Shown here one piece after another: positions 15,972 through 26,200 of a stretch of DNA of 64,000 nt. The notes under the pieces are model-generated. The model worked only from the letters and a program-made list of their open reading frames with translations. It did not search any database and was not told the origin of the DNA. The number at the start of each line of letters is the position of its first letter. Within the stretch, counting starts at the first letter, position 1. The DNA is from Stercorarius parasiticus (taxonomy: Eukaryota > Chordata > Aves > Charadriiformes > Stercorariidae): positions 2,183,894 through 2,247,893 of the forward strand of contig VWZL01000728.1 of assembly GCA_013396915.1 (NCBI GenBank), in the 5' to 3' direction. The translations under genes were made by a program, and so were the position numbers.

Positions 15972-18793
15972 TCATTTCAGCAAGTGACTCAGCTGGTCCT
16001 GTAGGTTTGACGACTGCTCGACACTGGGGACCAAGCAAGAAGAGGTTCATGGTGAGATCTGCTCCCCAGACCATGGCGTGCTGCCTGCACCCAAGGGACC
16101 AGAACAGCTCTAGCGCTGACACTACAGCAAGGAGACACCCTGGGGTTCCCCAACCCACCTGTGTGTCCCCAGAGGCCAAACCTCATTTTGTGCACCCATA
16201 AACAGACAGCTCTGCTCTACACGACCCTCATCTCCTGTCACAATGTTACAGGCTCTATCGCGTTAATGAAACAAATGGAAGTTTTGGTATAAATCGTCCC
16301 TTCACTCAAACCCCATCTTTTCACAATACTGAAACACTATCTCGCTGGGCCAGCATCTGCTTCAAAGGCAGATGCAAAAACCTTTTCGCTCTGTTTTCCC
16401 CCACCCTACTCCATCACTTTTCCCCCTCCATCAACCCCCACACATGTCCCCCAGGTCTTCCTGGCATTCCTTCAGCTGAGTACTCACTTTTTCTGAATTG
16501 CTTCTTGCCTAGATGAGAAAAGAAGACAAGAGGATCATTAGAAAAACAAAATTTCAGCAACAAGGTTCATGTTAAGTTGAAGAGAAGGGACTTGATCAAG
16601 GGCTCAGGAGGCCAAAACCCTGGTTTGTTTCTGGATTAAGTCCTGAGAGGACAGCAGCAGCACTGGCTTCTCCCCCTTAGCCCCAGATGCATCACACACT
16701 CCCACAGGAGACACAGTGCATGGCAAACAGGAGGCAAAAATCTCATCTCCCACCCCAAAACAGCCTGAACTCCAGCGGAGCTGGAGAGGGCTGGAAGATC
16801 CCAGCTCCAGGGTCTGCTCAGCTTTATGGAGCCGGGCAAGAGGGATTGGTCTGAGTGGGCTTCATGCAAAGTCTTTAAGTAGAAAGAAAAGGATTGAGGG
16901 ATCCTCAGCTCCCCAGAGGTGTTCTCTACTTACTGGTACTGTAGATGAGTTGTTATTATGGCCATTTTCCTTAAACTCTGTGGAGAACAAGACAAAGAAT
17001 AAAAGTCTGATGGGAGCAGTTCAGCAGAATCACAGGGCAAGCTGTCCCAATGCCCTACAGAGTTCCTCCAGCACGGCCATCACTGTACCACTGCACCACC
17101 TCTGAAACACGCCCCCTGGTCTTCATCAGCAGTGGCATGCTCCCCTCTTCTTTCCCAATGACAGGCACAGACACTAAGTGCTTTGTTTCAACCTATGGTC
17201 CCTCAAGCTTTCTGGTACAGATGGCACAGCTTTAGGGCTGGCTTGAGCTGCAGGATGCTGGAAGGCCAGCAGCACACATGGGTTTGAAGAAGCACTACAT
17301 TATTCTGGCCACCAGCCCTGCTGCCGAACTCATGTATTTCATTACAGAGCTCCAGTACTGTGCTTGCATATCTCTTCTTATAACCCTCCTCCCCTCCTGT
17401 CCACTAGAAACATTGTTGCTCTACCAGACAAACACAGCTTACGTCTTCCGAGTGCAGGATGGCATCTTCTTGCATCACCATGTTTCTAGCAGCTTGACCT
17501 AGGAGCTGAAAGACAAACACGCAGACCAGAGTGAGAGGCAGAAGCTCTGCATTCCCCAAGACGCTCGTGATGGCTGCACAGCAGACCTGCACGCAAGGCT
17601 GATGGTCCGGGGGCCCCAGGTGACACTTGTGGGGAGCATGGCGGTGCCGTGCCCAGTCCTCAGGGCACACAGGCGTAGGGAGGGCCTGAGGCACTGCTCC
17701 AGCCTGTCACCCTGCAGAGCTGCCATGAGCTGAAGGCAGCCTCTCGCCTCCCACCACCTCCTCGGCGCTGCCAGAGACACCCGCGGCCCACGAGCCCTTC
17801 GTCGGTGCCCCGCCGGCACAGCCATGGCCGCAGGCCGGGCAGCGCTGTCCCCGTCCCCTGCCCAGTCCCAGGGATGTCCCCCGTCCCCCGGACTACAGCT
17901 CCCAGCATGCCCCGCGCCATCACAGACTACAGCTCCCAGCATGCCCCGCGCCGGGCCGCCGCTCCCCCTCCGCAGCCGGCAGGGCTGGGCCGGGCGGCGG
18001 GCCGGGCCCTGGAGCCGGCACCCGCCGCTCACCTCGGCGCTGCGGGNACAAACACAGCTTACGTCTTCCGAGTGCAGGATGGCATCTTCTTGCATCACCA
18101 TGTTTCTAGCAGCTTGACCTAGGAGCTGAAAGACAAACACGCAGACCAGAGTGAGAGGCAGAAGCTCTGCATTCCCCAAGACGCTCGTGATGGCTGCACA
18201 GCAGACCTGCACGCAAGGCTGATGGTCCGGGGGCCCCAGGTGACACTTGTGGGGAGCATGGCGGTGCCGTGCCCAGTCCTCAGGGCACACAGGCGTAGGG
18301 AGGGCCTGAGGCACTGCTCCAGCCTGTCACCCTGCAGAGCTGCCATGAGCTGAAGGCAGCCTCTCGCCTCCCACCACCTCCTCGGCGCTGCCAGAGACAC
18401 CCGCGGCCCACGAGCCCTTCGTCGGTGCCCCGCCGGCACAGCCATGGCCGCAGGCCGGGCAGCGCTGTCCCCGTCCCCTGCCCAGTCCCAGGGATGTCCC
18501 CCGTCCCCCGGACTACAGCTCCCAGCATGCCCCGCGCCATCACAGACTACAGCTCCCAGCATGCCCCGCGCCGGGCCGCCGCTCCCCCTCCGCAGCCGGC
18601 AGGGCTGGGCCGGGCGGCGGGCCGGGCCCTGGAGCCGGCACCCGCCGCTCACCTCGGCGCTGCGGGAACCCTTCAGCACCTGCTTGGTGAGGGCGATCAC
18701 GTCGGTGCCGCAGCTCGTCACCTTCTCGGTCAGGAGCCCCTTCACCGAGTGGCCGAAGCGCGCCTGGGCGTCCGCCGCGCCCCCCGCCGCCAT
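15972..18793 (-). CDS. BORCS7: BORCS7, BLOC-1-related complex subunit 7 (complete, 5 coding exons)
   Basis: BORCS7 is a small subunit of BORC, the lysosome-surface complex that recruits ARL8 and positions lysosomes toward the cell periphery. Coding exons on the minus strand are 18793-18653, 17505-17443, 16977-16934, 16508-16488 and 16023-15972. They total 321 bases, or 106 residues, as in mammals. Exon 1 encodes a start with ARFGHSVKGLLTEKV and ends in SRSAE. Exon 2 encodes LLGQAARNMVMQEDAILHSED. Exon 3 encodes SLRKMAIITTHLQYQ, exon 4 is a 21-base microexon (QEAIQKN), and exon 5 ends in DQLSHLLK. The helical, heptad-like C-terminal half fits a coiled-coil subunit. Exon 2 also occurs at 18125-18063 because of a 619-base duplication around an N. 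That copy is probably an assembly artefact. If it were real, exon 2 (63 bases) would be doubled in frame. Confidence 0.95.
18047..18047. other. Single ambiguous base at duplication junction
   Basis: One N separates the two identical 619-base copies. It probably marks a contig join rather than a sequencing ambiguity. Confidence 0.9.
18512..18564 (+). promoter_or_regulatory. Tandem ZNF143/THAP11-type motifs in BORCS7 intron 1
   Basis: Two copies of ACTACAGCTCCCAGCATGC occur at 18512-18530 and 18546-18564, spaced 34 bases apart. Each matches the known ZNF143 (Staf) SBS consensus ACTACAANTCCCAGCATGC except at one or two positions. They lie about 90-140 bases inside BORCS7 intron 1, within the CpG-rich promoter block. 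The duplicated segment carries a second pair at 17892-17910 and 17926-17944. Confidence 0.75.
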
Positions 18794-18980
18794 CTTGCCC
18801 CGCCCGCGCCCCGCCGGGCGCCGCTACGGCGAGCGCCGGGGGCCAGAAGAGCCGGGAAGGCGCAGGGCCCGCGGCGGGCGGGGTCGTCGCTCGGCCTCGG
18901 GGCTCTTCTCCCCCCATGGCCTCCCCCAGGACACCTCCGACTCGGACATCACCCCGGGCACGGGCACCCCGCGGTGCCCA

Positions 18981-19262
18981 GCACTGATCAGTGCTGCCCG
19001 GGGCTGACCAGGGCTGCACAAGGCTTCTCAGCACTGACTAGTGCTTGCCTGGGGCTGACCAGTGTTCCTTAGGGGCTGCCCAGAGCCCACCAGCGCTGAT
19101 CACGGCTGCCCAGTGCTGCCCATTGCTGCCCAGCACTGACCAGGGCTGACGATCAGGGCTGACCAGTGCCCCCAGCCCAGTGCTTGCCCAGTACTGCCTA
19201 GTGCTGACCAGGGCTTCTCATCACTCCTCAGTGCTGCCCAGTGCCCCCAGCCCTGTGCTGCC
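18981..19262. repeat. Degenerate minisatellite built from GCTGACCAG / TGCTGCCCAG-like units
   Basis: About 280 bases consist of short variants of roughly 10-12 bases, such as GCTGACCAGGGCT, GTGCTGCCCAG, CAGCACTGACCAG and AGTGCTGACCAG. Copies differ by substitutions and small length changes, so this is an old or fast-diverging array. Confidence 0.85.
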
Positions 19263-19593
19263 CATCCCCTCCCAGGCACATCAAGGGGTTCCCAGGTTGG
19301 GAACGGACCCCAGTGTCCCTTCCCCATCTGTGCTCACGGCCCCCAGGGGAGACCCCGAGGGCTCAGCTGCCCCCGCACCACTGGGAAAAGAGCCCTGAGG
19401 ACAGATCCATCCTTTGGCATCCCCTGGCCCACAGCCTGCTGGATGTGGCTCCCCCACAGCCACCCGGCGCGGCCATGGCCCCGCTGCCCTCGGCCCCCCC
19501 ACCAGGTGCCCAGCTGCAGAGTTGGCCACAGGCCCAGCGCCTGGTTCCCCTCCTCCCCATCTCGCTTGATAAGGAGCCGAGCCCGCCTTGGAG

Positions 19594-19602
19594 TCAAGGC
19601 GA
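19594..19602 (+). promoter_or_regulatory. CYP17A1: SF-1 (NR5A1)-like site upstream of CYP17A1
   Basis: TCAAGGCGA matches the SF-1 half-site consensus YCAAGGYCR except for one base, and lies 16 bases upstream of the TATA box. SF-1 is the known master activator of steroidogenic P450 promoters. Binding here is inferred. Confidence 0.5.
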
Positions 19603-19617
19603 TGACCCCGCAGCCGG

Positions 19618-19623
19618 TATAAA
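19618..19623 (+). promoter_or_regulatory. CYP17A1: CYP17A1 TATA box
   Basis: A perfect TATAAA lies 40 bases before the start codon. It implies a very short 5' UTR of about 10-15 bases. Confidence 0.8.
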
Positions 19624-19662
19624 GGACCCCTGCACTGCCGCAGCACTGCAGCCGGCCCCGCC

Positions 19663-22600
19663 ATGCTGCTGCTGGGTGCCCTGCTTCTGGCCCTGGCCCT
19701 GCTCTGCGCCTGGGGGCTGGCACGCCGGCGAGGCACCTCGGGGATGGTGATGGGGCGCCCGCGGAGCCTGCCAGCCCTGCCGCTGGTGGGGAGCCTGCTG
19801 CAGCTGGCCGGGCACCCCCAGCTCCACCTGCGGCTCTGGAGGCTGCAGAGCCACTATGGCAGCCTCTACGCCCTCTGGATGGGCTCCCACTACGTGGTGG
19901 TGGTCAACAGCTACCAGCACGCCAGGGAGGTGCTGCTGAAGAAGGGGAAGGCTTTCGCTGGACGGCCCCGCACCGTGAGTCGGCAGCAGGTTTTGGGGGG
20001 ACCCCCTCCCACTGCGGTATGGGGTGAGGTGGGGGATGCTCCCAAGAAAGGCACCGGCACCCGGCAGGGTCTGTCTCCTCTCCCCATCCCGCCTGCAGCA
20101 GGGCAACAGCAGGGTCAGCCCCTCTCTGCCCTGTTCCCTAGGGCAAATCCCACGCATTCTCCATCTGGAGGGTGCCCATTCTTCCCCAGGGCTGGCTGCA
20201 CCTCAGGGCATGGGGATGTGCATTCAGGTACCACCAGACACCCTGTCCCCCCTTAGTTTCCTGGGCACCCCAGCCCCTAACCCTGGCATCTGTCCCCAGA
20301 CCTCTCGATCACTCTTCGGGGCAGGGAAAGCAAAGCTCATGGCCCAGGCTTTGCCTGCCAGGGCTGACCACCAGCCCCCCAGACCATCCCTGGGATGAGA
20401 TGAGATGATCATCCACCCCCCAGCATCACCCCTCTCCAACACAGAGCCCCCACGGGGCTGCCCTGCAGCAGGGTGACCCAGAGGCTCCTGTCCCACAGGT
20501 GACCACGGACCTGCTGTCCCGGGGGGGCAAGGACATCGCCTTCGCCAGCTATGGGCCCCTCTGGAAGTTCCAGCGCAAGTTAGTGCACGCCGCCCTCTCC
20601 ATGTTCGGGGAGGGCTCGCTCGCCCTCGAGAGGATCAGTAAGTGCACCCTGCCACCCCCCGGGCTCCCTCCTGGCTCTGCGTCCCTCCCGCACCTGATCC
20701 GGGCTGGACTTTTCCTTTCTCCATGCCCTGATCCCCTGGGAACCAAGGGGTGACTCATTGGCTCAGCCCAAACCCCCCACCTGTACTTTACCAACACCTC
20801 TCCCTGTGCATTTTCTGCCCTGAGCTTTGGCTCCCCTCACTCACAGCTGGGGGAAACTGAGGCACGGAGCCAGCTCCTGGCCTCCCGGGCTCCCTGGTCC
20901 ACCCGGCAGGAGCATCATACTGCACACGGAGACTTCCCTGCACATCTCTGTCCTCTCTTCTCCTCCCCAGCACCCAGCATCGTCCCTTCTGTCCATCCCA
21001 GCCCCTCGGGGCTCAGTCCTGGCTGGGGGGTGCTGTCTGTAGGCTGCACAGCCTGAATGAATGGGGAGCCCCTCCTTCCAGCCCCCAGCTGCCCCCTCCA
21101 CCCCCTCGGCTTCACCATCACCCCCTCGCATGACTCTCCCCTCCGCCCCAGTCTGCCGGGAGGCTGCGTCCCTGTGCGAGACGCTCAGCGCTGCGCAGGA
21201 TAGGGCCCTGGACATGGCCCCCGAGCTCACACGGGCCGTCACCAACGTGGTCTGCTCCCTCTGCTTCAACTCCTCGTACCGGCGTGGGGACCCCGAGTTC
21301 GAGGCCATGCTGGAGTACAGCCAGGGTATCGTGGACACTGTGGCCAGGGAGAGCTTGGTGGACATCTTCCCCTGGCTCCAGGTGAGCAGGGACACAGGGA
21401 CTGTCTGTTCCTCTCACTTCGGATGAGAGGAAGGACCTGGGATGTGTCCTGCAGTAGGGGGCTACCTGAGCCCCTGGGGTTAGGAGGGTCCCTGCCCTGG
21501 TGTCCCACAAGAGCCAGTACCCTGGTGGGCACAGAGCAAATGCCTGGGGCCCTGCAGAGGCTGGGGTGAGCTGGAGCCCTTGCTGTAATGGGGCTTTTCT
21601 TCCCCAGATCTTCCCCAACAAGGACCTGGCCTTGCTGAAGAGATGCCTCAAGGTCCGTGACCAGCTTCTCCAGCAGAAGTTCACCGAACACAAGGTGCCA
21701 ATGGGGTCAGGACAAGGAGGTGCTCTGGAGCTGTGGGGTGCTGGAGCTGGGGTGGAGGGGACTGTGCCCAGGACAGCCCGGCTCACATGTGTGCCCTGGC
21801 AGGAAGCCTTCTGCGGGGACACCGTAAGGGACCTCATGGACGCCCTCCTGAAAGTGAGACTCAGTGCGGAGAATAGCAGCCCCCTGGGAACAGGGCTGGA
21901 GCTAACTGACGACCACCTCCTCATGACGGTGGGGGACATCTTCGGGGCCGGCGTGGAGACCACCACAACTGTGCTCAAATGGGCTGTGCTCTACCTGCTC
22001 CACTACCCCGAGGTAGGGTCTGCGCCCCATGGCGGGGGGCCTGAGCTCCCTCCAACACCAGGGACATTGTGTGGGGCTTTGGGGAAGGCACGTGCCAAGG
22101 GAGATACCAGCATTTGGGAATAAGCAGCATCAGGCTGTGGGCATTTTACTTCTGCCCTGCACAACATGCCAGGACATGCTGGTGATGCTGTGTGTACCCC
22201 ACCACCATGTGGAGCCCCCCCCACAGGTCAGCAACCTCCCCAGGCTCACGCCCCAGCCCTTGTTTCTCTCCCAGGTCCAGAGGAAGATCCAAGAGGAGAT
22301 GGACCAGAAAATCGGTCTGGCACGTCACCCCCACCTCAGTGACCGCCCACTGCTGCCCTACCTGCAGGCCACCATCAGCGAAGTGCTGCGCATCCGGCCC
22401 GTGTCCCCCCTGCTCATCCCGCACGTGTCCCTTGCCGACACCAGGTGAGACCCCGCGGGGCGCAGCTGGGACACGGGCAGGGACCACAGGAGGGAGCGAC
22501 CGTCTCACTCTGCGTTTGCCTTGCAGCATCGGGGAATACTCCATCCCCAAGGGCGCCAGGGTCGTCATCAACCTCTGGTCTGTGCACCACGACGAGAAGG

Positions 22601-23121
22601 AGTGGGACAAACCTGAGGAGTTCAACCCCGGTGGGTTGGGTGGGGGACAGCGGGGTGGGTGCAACAGGAGAGGCTGGGCCCAGGGAGGCTTGGTGGTGGG
22701 AGGTCGGATCCTGCTCCCCCCCCAGCTGCGGCATTCGCACCATCTCTGCTCTTGCAGCTCATGGGAGGGACACACATGTGATGAACTCGGGCAGGTCTCA
22801 GGCAGAAGGGACCGATCCCTGCCGACACCAATGGTGCCCCTTCCCCTTGCAGGCCGCTTCCTGGATGAGCGGGGCCAGCACATCCACTCGCCCTCGCCCA
22901 GCTACCTGCCCTTTGGGGCCGGGATCCGCGTCTGCCTGGGCGAAGTCCTGGCCAAGATGGAGCTCTTCCTCTTCCTGGCCTGGGTGTTGCAGAGGTTCAC
23001 ACTCGAGTGCCCCCAGGAGCAGCCCCTGCCCTCGCTGGAGGGCAAGTTTGGTGTCGTGCTGCAGGTGCAGAAGTTTAAAGTGAAGGCCAGGCTGCGGGAT
23101 GCTTGGCAAGCGGCAGTGTGA
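19663..23121 (+). CDS. CYP17A1: CYP17A1, steroid 17-alpha-hydroxylase/17,20-lyase (complete, 8 exons)
   Basis: CYP17A1 is the endoplasmic-reticulum P450 that 17-hydroxylates pregnenolone and progesterone and then cleaves the C17-C20 bond on the way to androgens and oestrogens. Exons are 19663-19974, 20499-20637, 21152-21381, 21608-21694, 21803-22012, 22275-22444, 22527-22630 and 22853-23121, eight as in mammals. All junctions are GT-AG with matching phases. They total 1521 bases, or 506 residues (human has 508). Visible parts are an N-terminal membrane anchor of Leu/Ala repeats (1-18), a proline-rich hinge ending PLVGS, the C-helix WKFQRK, the I-helix FGAGVETTT (303-311), the ExxR motif EVLR (362-365) and the heme loop [11 protein letters not shown] with Cys445. 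R350 matches human R347, but residue 361 is Ser where human has R358, and K452 replaces R449. Introns are 82-524 bases, so the gene fits in 3.5 kb. Confidence 0.98.
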
Positions 23122-23220
23122 TGGGGATGAGCCCTGGATCCGGGCAGTGGTGGGGTGGGGTGGGATGAGGCAGGACCATAGAGGCCATGCCTGCCTGCCC
23201 CATGGATGTGAGGTTGTCTG

Positions 23221-23226
23221 GATAAA
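23221..23226 (+). terminator. CYP17A1: CYP17A1 poly(A) signal variant (GATAAA)
   Basis: GATAAA, a known weaker variant hexamer, lies 100 bases past the stop and is followed by a T-rich tract (CTGTTTTTTAGG) about 30 bases on. No AATAAA is found nearby. Confidence 0.6.
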
Positions 23227-23259
23227 GCTGTTCCCAATGCAGCGTGGCTCTTGCTGTTT

Positions 23260-26200
23260 TTTAGGCAGGCAATGGAGGGCAGGAGGAGGTGGGAAGGTGC
23301 CTGAAGCACTGGGCTGAGCTGTGAGGCCACGGCCCCTCTGCAGAGCTGCTAACGCAAACAGCCCCTTTGCCCCCCCCAGGGATGTGGGGTCGGGAGCTCG
23401 TCCAGGGACAACCATGAGCCCCAGAGACCAGCCACCTGCGTAGCTGGTGTGGGGAGAAGGGGAAAGTGACCAGTGGGCAGTTCGGGTGTTAGCGGTGCCT
23501 GGCGGCTGTGACCCTGGGTGGGTGACCCCGGGTAGGCGTAGGTGACCTTGGTTGGTCTCTGCCTCAATTTCCCTGCTGGGAGCAGGAAGAACAAACATGA
23601 CGCAGGCTGGGAGCTGAGCCCACCATGGGGGGCAGGCAGAGCTCCCCCAGCCCTGCCTTCCCCCACCCCGTCCCACGACAGCGTGTCCCCGCCGGTGGGA
23701 CCCCTGCCTGCTCCTTGCAGGGACAAAGAAGGAAACGTCTTGGAGGTTACTGCAGTTTTAGCTCCCACCCGGCAGCTTCTCCCTTGGTACGCAGACATAC
23801 GCTTCTGCTGGCACATGTGTGTACTTATACACAAAAACACAGGGATGCACGCATGCCTGCTGACACACACGTATGTGGTTGTATGCACACACGCAGCCCC
23901 TTCCAGATGGGACATGAGCGCCCTGTAGGGCCGCAGGGCTCTCCGACCCCGTCCTGTGTGCGAGCTGCTGTGGGGAAGCGCAGGCAGCCCCAGCTCTGGC
24001 CGAAAGTGGGGGCTCCCATTGCTCCAGGACACCCAGGAGCACCCAGAGGTGCCTGGACCCCGCGGGCTGAGCTCAGCTGCGGCCCCCCAGGCCCAGCAGG
24101 CCAGCACCACGGAGCCGGGGGCTGCTGGCAGTCATTGTGCAGGAATGCGGCATCTCCCGCCTGCACAGTGTCCCCAGCACCAATGCTCATGGTGTCCCCA
24201 GCACTGACGCTCACTGTCTGGCTGGATTATGGCCATCACTTCGAGCAGCGTAACCTTCCCGTAATGCGAGGGGCCGTGTTCGCTTTCACCGAAAACCACC
24301 GTGCTGCAGAGGGCTGCATGCAATTAGGTTTCTGGTTCTCTATTACTTGACCTCTTAATATTTAACTAAATAGCAACACAGCTATGGCTCAGGGCACCTG
24401 GAGGGAAAGCAGCCAGGGCGGAGGGGAAAACCCTGCACAGCCCCGACTCGGTGTGACACCCCAGCCCTGCACACCCAAACATGTTCCCCTTTTCTATTTC
24501 CCCCTGCCCTCTCTCTTGCTAGCAGGCAGCAAAACTGACATGAAACCACCCCACCACTAAACTTTCTACTCCATGTGTCGAAGTGTACACTTTCTTTTGA
24601 ACCGCCAGCACTTCGTGTTCACCAGCCTCCTCACCGCTTGGCGTCTGATGCCAAACGGGTCCCATCAGCCCATGGCACGGCACCGGGACGGTGAAGGCAA
24701 CGGGTTTGCAGCCCGGCACAGGAGCGGGAGCATCTTCGCTCCTCCCACTCCATTCTCCTGGGGGCTCAGGGCGGTAGGGAGGAGCGGGAAGAAGAACCAC
24801 CATGCACATGCCTGCCTTGGGGTGATTTGTGAGCTGACCCACCAGCCGTGGGGCAGAGGGGAGCACAGCAGGAGCCCAGCCCCGCTGCTGCTGCGTGGAG
24901 TCTCTGCTGGCTTGTAAGGGTTGAGCCCCACACTCCTTCCTGCTCCCCTGCGCGTTTCCATCACAGCAGGGATGCCGCTGAGTTTCTGATCCCTCCACCT
25001 CTGCCAGCGCAGGCTGAAGCTGGGTGGGTGAGGGGCAACGGGGCTCAGAGCAGGTTTGGCAAAAACTTGGCTAAACACGATGCTCTAGGCTTCCCTCCAT
25101 GCCAGCCCGCTCCTTCCCCTGCCCCACATGGCAGCACGTGCCAGCGAGGAGGCTCCTCTCCTGTCTCCTGCAGTCACCACTAACTGCAGCATCCCGGATG
25201 CCTCCAGGAGCATGAGCCTGGGACCTCCAGCAACTCTGTGCCCCTTTGCCAGGGCGCTGCGTTTGCTCTCAGAAGGGATTTTTCTCCTTGCCAGAGTCAG
25301 CACGGGGCTGGCACCTTGCTCACACGTTGCCATTGCCGAGGTGCTTGCAGCAAGGTGTGTGCACTCAAGGCCAGCCATTACCTTGAGGCAGAAACGGGGA
25401 CTTTGGGACCGGGGATGTTTCTAAACCGGAGAACAACTCCCACCGCCGATGCTTGCACAAAGCTCCCACTCCAGCTGGCCTTCCCCATTCTCCAGGGCAG
25501 GCACATGCTATCCCTGGGCCCGGAGACCAGCCACGTGCCACAAACCCCGTCACGCCGAGCCTGGCCCCACCACGGGGCATCTTGCCCCCTGCCCTATCCC
25601 GCCTCCTCCCAGCCGGCCGCCGTGGGGGGGGTTCAGTACCCAGCAACAGCTGCCCGGCACCTTGTGAGCTGGTAAACAGCCGTGGGCATGGCTGCTCCCC
25701 ATTCTGAGAACAGGCAGAGACACTGCTGAATCATCGGGCTGGTATTTACATCCTGACAGCTGCTCCGGGGCCACGCTGCTGCACCCGCACCTCAACAGAC
25801 AGCTTCACCTGGGGCAGCTGGTGGCGGGGCAGTGCCAGATCCAGCCCCCTCACCCCCCGCCTTCTGCCCCTCTGAGCCCCCCCAAAGAAGTCAGGGTCCC
25901 CTGAGACACACAAATTCACCACCTTGGACGAGCCTTTTGGCTTCGTTCAGACCTGGCACTGGGAATCCCAGCAACCCAAAAACTGGGGGTGTGAGGTGGC
26001 CATACCCATGGGAGAGACAGGGGGAACCTCGGCATCTGCCACCAGGTTTTGGCCAGCCGAGTATGGGCAGCCACTGGGAACGCCGAAGCTTTTGCTGATG
26101 AAATCATCCCCCTGCTGTAATGGCTTGGGCCCCATTGGGTCCCTGCCCTCCTGCTGGGGCCGCTCAGGGTCTTTGCAGAGGGGGAACCAGGACAGGAGGG

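Larger units (their letters stand above)
17428..18666. repeat. 619-base exact direct duplication flanking a single N (probable false duplication)
   Basis: 17428-18046 and 18048-18666 read identically with an offset of 620, and the only base between them is N. The repeat covers BORCS7 exon 2, all of intron 1 and the last bases of exon 1. The left copy breaks off inside exon 1, at the point where the N begins. This is what two contig ends that overlap but were not merged would look like. Confidence 0.93.
18794..19617. promoter_or_regulatory. Head-to-head BORCS7 / CYP17A1 promoter interval
   Basis: Only 869 bases separate the BORCS7 and CYP17A1 start codons, which point away from each other. 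The BORCS7 side (18794-18980) is CpG-rich and TATA-less. The CYP17A1 side has a TATA box. A degenerate minisatellite fills the middle. Confidence 0.75.

Noticed and set aside
17499..18314. A 271-codon minus-strand frame across the N at 18047
   Set aside because: It joins the two copies of the duplication through the N and mixes BORCS7 exon 2 with intronic sequence.
23349..24350. Overlapping frames of about 240-250 codons on both strands downstream of CYP17A1
   Set aside because: Open frames on both strands at once, with Pro/Ala/Gly-rich composition, are expected from GC-rich DNA. No homologue was recognised.
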